Part shown: positions 6,391 through 8,614 of the stretch, one piece after another
Numbering within the stretch: position 1 is the stretch's first letter
How the letters are laid out: each line of letters starts with the position of its first letter
Assembly (NCBI GenBank): GCA_026994735.1
Contig: JALWQD010000051.1
Span: 1 to 8,614, forward strand
Direction of reading: 5' to 3'
Origin: Gammaproteobacteria bacterium
GTDB lineage: Bacteria; Pseudomonadota; Gammaproteobacteria; SZUA-140
Length of the DNA: 8,614 bases
Notes under the pieces: generated by a model
Told to the model about the DNA's origin: nothing
Databases searched by the model: none
Seen by the model: the letters and a program-made list of their open reading frames with translations, nothing else
Position numbers and translations under genes: made by a program

Positions 6391-6416
6391 TTACGGCGCA
6401 ATAGTGATAACGGCGC
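6391..6416. repeat. Direct repeat upstream of the sensor kinase gene
   Basis: TTACGGCGC (6391-6399) and TAACGGCGC (6408-6416) are direct copies with one mismatch, spaced 17 bases apart, in the 88-base gap between the SLOG gene and the kinase gene. The gap holds no ORF and no convincing promoter. A pair of half-sites at such spacing could bind a regulator, but this is speculative. Confidence 0.3.
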
Positions 6417-6439
6417 GGTCAGGCGGGGTGTCGTCGTTT

Positions 6440-6892
6440 TCAGACATGGGCCAACTGCTTGATAAAGTCACAGGCCATCTGGTAGATGCCAGGGCTGGAG
6501 GCCTCACGTTGGCCGCCAATATGCAAGGTTTCGATATTGTTGTCATTGATCCAGTGACATATTGTCTCAATATCAGGTGTTTCATCAAGATTGACGGCCA
6601 GGATGGGTTTGCCAAGATGGCGTGCCATTTCAACAGCATACGCTGTCCCCCCCTGAAGTTCACCGCGGAATAACGCCAGTGTGCCATCTGATTCAGTGAC
6701 GTTATAGCCTGTGCGTACGGTATGATCCATGTCATTGGTTTCTTGCAGTGGATAGCGGCTGTCAATCGGGCCATCATCGGCATTCCGACCTGCCGGACAC
6801 CAGCCGCCACAGTCCAGACCGAGTGTAATCGCGACATCAAGTGCGGCCCTGTCAACGCCTGTTTGTCCGCCTGAAATGATCTTTTTTAGCAT
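6440..6892 (-). CDS. Putative molybdenum carrier protein (SLOG/YpsA-related fold)
   Basis: The 150-residue cytosolic protein matches the putative molybdenum carrier family, a branch of the SLOG (Rossmann-like, lysine decarboxylase/YpsA/DprA) superfamily. Visible motifs are ISGGQTGVDRAALD (6-19), GGWCPAGR (29-36) followed by ADDGPI, YPLQET (47-52), RTGYNV (60-65), SDGTL (68-72), GGT (81-83), and a C-terminal LHIGGQREASSPGIY (123-137). These are the glycine-rich nucleotide/ligand-binding loops of the family, and the length is typical. The molybdenum role is inferred from homologues of molybdenum cofactor carriers; SLOG proteins in general bind nucleotides or nucleotide-derived ligands, so ligand sensing is an alternative. 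A GGTGA sequence 9 bases upstream is a passable ribosome site. The gene lies 71 bases after wrbA and 88 bases before the kinase gene, all on the same strand. Confidence 0.85.
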   Translation of the reverse strand: MLKKIISGGQTGVDRAALDVAITLGLDCGGWCPAGRNADDGPIDSRYPLQETNDMDHTVRTGYNVTESDGTLALFRGELQGGTAYAVEMARHLGKPILAVNLDETPDIETICHWINDNNIETLHIGGQREASSPGIYQMACDFIKQLAHV

Positions 6893-6963
6893 GATCTGTT
6901 CTCACCGTCGTATTTATTGATTATGCCACGGAATGGCTTTTGTTCCGCTATTTTTGTTTTCTG

Positions 6964-7557
6964 TCAGGTCAGCGCACGGGCCGTTTCCGCCAGACGTTGG
7001 CCAAGTGCCCGGCAAAGGCGTTTTTCTTCTTCGCTGAGGCCTAGTTGGTTGTTACCGCCCGTGACATGGCTGGCTCCATAAGGTGTCCCCCCTGTTGTTG
7101 TCGTCAGCAGATCTTGTTCGCTGTAGGGAATGCCGACTATCAGCATGCCATGGTGGAGCAGTGGCAGCATCATGGACAACAGAGTGCTTTCCTGCCCGCC
7201 ATGCAAAGAGGCGGATGACGTGAAGACGGCAGCAGGCTTACCGCTCAGTGTGCCATTTAACCAGTGTTCACTGGTGCCATCAAAAAAATATTTCATGGCC
7301 GCTGCCATATTGCCAAAGCGCGTTGGGCTGCCGAGGGCCAATGCCGCGCATTCGCTCAGATCCTGGGCTTCGACATAGGGGGCGCCATTTTCCGGGATGG
7401 TTTCCGCTGTCGCTTCACAAACAGAGGATATTTTGGCAACAGTACGCAATCGTGCCTGGCAACCTGCGACTTTTTCGATGCCGTGGGCGATCTGTTGTGC
7501 CATGCGGCAGACGCTGCCATGGTGACTATAGTAAAGGACGAGGACTTCGGTCGTCAT
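6964..7557 (-). CDS. wrbA: WrbA-type NAD(P)H:quinone oxidoreductase
   Basis: The 197-residue flavodoxin-like protein reduces quinones by two electrons with NAD(P)H and FMN, which limits semiquinone and superoxide formation. The FMN phosphate loop is SHHGSV (11-16) after the first beta strand VLVLYY. SPTRFGNMAAAMKYFFD (77-93) is the WrbA signature around the isoalloxazine ring, followed by FTSSASLHGGQESTLLSM (112-129) and GGTPYGASHV (156-165), all in the family order. The length is the usual one for WrbA. The ATG shares one base with the arsC stop (TGATG), so translation is coupled to arsC. The same arsC-wrbA pairing occurs in Pseudomonas. The assignment is secure for the family; physiological substrates are not shown by the sequence. 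Confidence 0.95.
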   Translation of the reverse strand: MTTEVLVLYYSHHGSVCRMAQQIAHGIEKVAGCQARLRTVAKISSVCEATAETIPENGAPYVEAQDLSECAALALGSPTRFGNMAAAMKYFFDGTSEHWLNGTLSGKPAAVFTSSASLHGGQESTLLSMMLPLLHHGMLIVGIPYSEQDLLTTTTGGTPYGASHVTGGNNQLGLSEEEKRLCRALGQRLAETARALT

Positions 7558-7904
7558 CAGAGGATTTCGAGAACAGTCTCTGGTGGACGGCCGATGCGTG
7601 CCTTTCCATTAGCACTGACTATCGGGCGTTCGATGAGGATTGGTTTGCGAATCATCGCCGCGATGATATCACTGTCAGAGCAGCTTTCATCGGCAAGCCC
7701 TTCGTCTCGATAGGCAGTTTCACCACGGCGCAAGAGTTGCCGTGCTGTGATGCCCAGTTCCGAAAGCAGTGTGCGCAAGGTTACCGCGTCAGGTGGTGTC
7801 TTGAGGTATTCGACGACCACGGGTTCGAAGCCCTTGTCCTGCAATAACTGGAGAGTTTGTCTGGACTTGGAACAGCGTGGGTTATGATAGATCGTAACCT
7901 TCAT
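7557..7904 (-). CDS. arsC: ArsC-family reductase, YfgD type
   Basis: The 115-residue thioredoxin-fold protein is of the glutaredoxin-coupled arsenate reductase family. The active site is HNPRCSKSR (7-15) with nucleophilic C11. The arginines that bind arsenate in E. coli ArsC (R60, R94, R107) correspond to R59, R93 (ILIERP) and R106 (RIGRPPE). The C-terminus ANGKARIGRPPETVLEIL closely resembles E. coli YfgD as I remember it, and the protein lacks the longer C-terminal tail of plasmid ArsC. YfgD-type proteins are common outside ars operons, and no arsR, arsB or acr3 is present here, so a true arsenate role is uncertain and a general thiol-redox role is possible. An ideal AGGAGG lies 5 bases before the ATG. 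It is the first gene of the leftward arsC-wrbA pair and is divergent from ldhA. Confidence 0.95.
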   Translation of the reverse strand: MKVTIYHNPRCSKSRQTLQLLQDKGFEPVVVEYLKTPPDAVTLRTLLSELGITARQLLRRGETAYRDEGLADESCSDSDIIAAMIRKPILIERPIVSANGKARIGRPPETVLEIL

Positions 7905-7909
7905 GTCGG

Positions 7910-7915
7910 CCTCCT
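7910..7915 (-). promoter_or_regulatory. Ribosome binding site of arsC
   Basis: A full AGGAGG on the minus strand sits 5 bases before the arsC ATG. It is the strongest Shine-Dalgarno sequence in the window and suggests high translation of the arsC-wrbA pair. Confidence 0.8.
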
Positions 7916-7945
7916 GGCGGCAGTAGATAGGGATTGAAGGCAGCT

Positions 7946-7951
7946 ATTCTA
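7946..7951 (-). promoter_or_regulatory. Possible -10 element of the arsC-wrbA promoter
   Basis: TAGAAT on the minus strand matches 5 of 6 bases of TATAAT and would place the transcript start about 35 bases before the arsC ATG. No good -35 is visible at 16-18 bases, so an activator or another sigma factor may be needed, or the site is chance. Confidence 0.3.
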
Positions 7952-7987
7952 CCGGTCATGCGCGTTCTCTGCACCCCTCATTCTTTA

Positions 7988-8017
7988 TTGACGAATGCTA
8001 CGGGGCAGGCGTAGCTT
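7988..8017 (+). promoter_or_regulatory. Candidate ldhA promoter
   Basis: TTGACG (7988-7993, 5 of 6 to TTGACA) is followed after 18 bases by TAGCTT (8012-8017, only 3 of 6 to TATAAT). Transcription would begin about 20 bases before the GTG start. The weak -10 lies within the right arm of an inverted repeat, which suggests regulated rather than constitutive expression. Confidence 0.3.
7997..8015. repeat. Perfect inverted repeat in the ldhA promoter region
   Basis: GCTACG (7997-8002) and CGTAGC (8010-8015) are exact reverse complements separated by GGGCAGG. The dyad falls between the candidate -35 and -10 of ldhA. That is a normal place for a repressor operator. As no T-run follows, a terminator is unlikely. 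Confidence 0.45.
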
Positions 8018-8031
8018 GGCACTGAAGAAAC

Positions 8032-8037
8032 AGGGGG
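8032..8037 (+). promoter_or_regulatory. Ribosome binding site that favours the GTG start of ldhA
   Basis: AGGGGG directly abuts an in-frame ATG at 8038 (too close to use) but lies 6 bases before the in-frame GTG at 8044. It therefore supports the GTG as the start. Confidence 0.6.
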
Positions 8038-8043
8038 ATGCGT

Positions 8044-8614
8044 GTGAAAAAGATTCTCTTCTACAGTGCCCATCGCTACGATAAAAAATATTTTCGTCTG
8101 GCGAACGAAAACTATGGTTTTCAGTTGACCTTTGTTGCCGCGCATCTTGATGACACTACCGTGGCTTTGGCGAAGGGACATGATGCCGTCTGTATCTTTG
8201 TCAATGATCAGGTCGATGAGCGCATGCTTATGGCCCTGGCTGATTGTGGGGTTTATTTGTTGGCGCTGCGCTGCGCCGGTTATAATAATGTCGATATTGC
8301 TGCGGCAGCTGAACTGGCTATGACTATCGTCAGGGTGCCGGCGTATTCTCCTCATGCCGTGGCTGAGCATGCATTGGGATTAATGCTCGCGCTGAACCGA
8401 AAAATACCGCGTGCCTACAACCGTGTTCGCGAGAGTAATTTTGCCCTTGATGGATTGTTAGGTTTCGATTTTTTTGGTCGCACGATGGGAGTTATTGGTG
8501 CTGGCCGTATTGGCAGCATTGTTTGTCGGGTGATGCTGGCAATGGGGATGCGTGTCTTGGTCGTTGATCCGCAGCCGAACCAGGCGCTGCTCACCCTTGC
8601 GGTCAGCCATGTCT
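8044..8614 (+). CDS. ldhA: Fermentative D-lactate dehydrogenase, 5' part
   Basis: The frame is open for 190 codons and is cut by the right edge; E. coli LdhA has about 330 residues, so roughly the last 140 are missing. The enzyme reduces pyruvate to D-lactate with NADH and belongs to the D-2-hydroxyacid dehydrogenase family. The sequence follows E. coli LdhA closely: KKILFYSAHRYDKKY (2-16), AVCIFVND (48-55), LRCAGYNNVD (75-84, with the loop that binds the substrate carboxylate), VRVPAYSPHAVAEHALGLML (96-115), the NAD loop GAGRIG (152-157) and D175 at the end of the second beta strand, which selects NADH over NADPH. The catalytic Arg, Glu and His lie beyond the window. GTG at 8044 is preferred over ATG at 8038 because of ribosome-site spacing and because it aligns with the E. 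coli start. The gene is divergent from arsC across about 140 bases. Confidence 0.93.
   Translation, partial: MKKILFYSAHRYDKKYFRLANENYGFQLTFVAAHLDDTTVALAKGHDAVCIFVNDQVDERMLMALADCGVYLLALRCAGYNNVDIAAAAELAMTIVRVPAYSPHAVAEHALGLMLALNRKIPRAYNRVRESNFALDGLLGFDFFGRTMGVIGAGRIGSIVCRVMLAMGMRVLVVDPQPNQALLTLAVSHV

Noticed and set aside
6391..6855. A 154-codon minus-strand frame overlapping the SLOG gene
   Set aside because: It is a different frame of the same strand as a gene with strong family motifs. Its translation has no recognisable domain.
6893..6963. Terminator or promoter in the wrbA/SLOG gap
   Set aside because: Only short, imperfect pairings (CGGAA/TTCCG) and a lone CATAAT without a -35 are present. 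This is not enough to call either.
7248..7847. A 199-codon plus-strand frame opposite wrbA and arsC
   Set aside because: It lies antisense to two securely identified genes, has no family-like motifs and is explained by their codon bias.
7978..8370. A 130-codon minus-strand frame opposite the start of ldhA
   Set aside because: The opposite strand clearly encodes D-lactate dehydrogenase. The frame has no recognisable motif, and its product is compositionally odd.

Overview
The window looks like chromosomal DNA of a gammaproteobacterium. The evidence is protein-family resemblance and gene content: type IV minor pilins of the FimT/PilW/PilX/PilE kind, an RpfE-type protein (in Xanthomonas this family sits next to recJ), a YfgD-type ArsC paired with WrbA, and a fermentative D-lactate dehydrogenase close to E. 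coli LdhA. I cannot name the genus. There are no rRNAs, tRNAs, insertion sequences, CRISPR arrays or phage genes. Coding density is very high and no gene-free stretch exceeds about 140 bases.

Layout. (1) Bases 1-1445, minus strand: pilE followed 19 nt later by an RpfE-type gene that runs off the left edge. (2) Bases 1446-1533: a divergent intergenic region with a good sigma70-like promoter for the rightward operon. (3) Bases 1534-3669, plus strand: fimT, pilW and an unusually large pilX-like gene, overlapping end to start (translationally coupled). Together with pilE these are minor pilins that would prime or tip a type IV pilus. FimT keeps the GRxR motif known from DNA-binding FimT proteins, so a role in DNA uptake is plausible. 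PilV and PilY1 are not in the window. (4) Bases 3676-6351, minus strand: an 891-residue membrane-bound hybrid sensor kinase that meets pilX tail to tail. (5) Bases 6440-7904, minus strand: arsC and wrbA (1-base overlap), then a SLOG-fold 'putative molybdenum carrier'. All are co-directional with the kinase and lie upstream of it, so readthrough into the kinase is possible. (6) From 8044, plus strand: ldhA, divergent from arsC and cut by the right edge.

The most interesting object is the hybrid kinase. The residue that should be the phosphoacceptor histidine of the H-box is arginine (R390, codon CGA, two base changes from any His codon), while the ATP-binding N, G1 and G2 boxes look intact. 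Its first receiver domain has lost the conserved lysine (A728). Its second has serine (S818) where the phosphoacceptor aspartate should be. No Hpt domain follows. The protein keeps sensor, HAMP, PAS and ATPase parts but cannot run a normal His-Asp relay by itself, which suggests a pseudo-histidine-kinase that works by partnering or allostery, comparable in principle to Caulobacter DivL. Its neighbours are redox and metabolism genes (ArsC, WrbA, SLOG protein, LdhA), but a functional link is only inference.

Secondary points are a FimT with no Glu5, an apparent enrichment of cysteines in FimT, PilW and PilX, a strong stem-loop at the pilW/pilX junction, and an inverted repeat in the presumed ldhA promoter.
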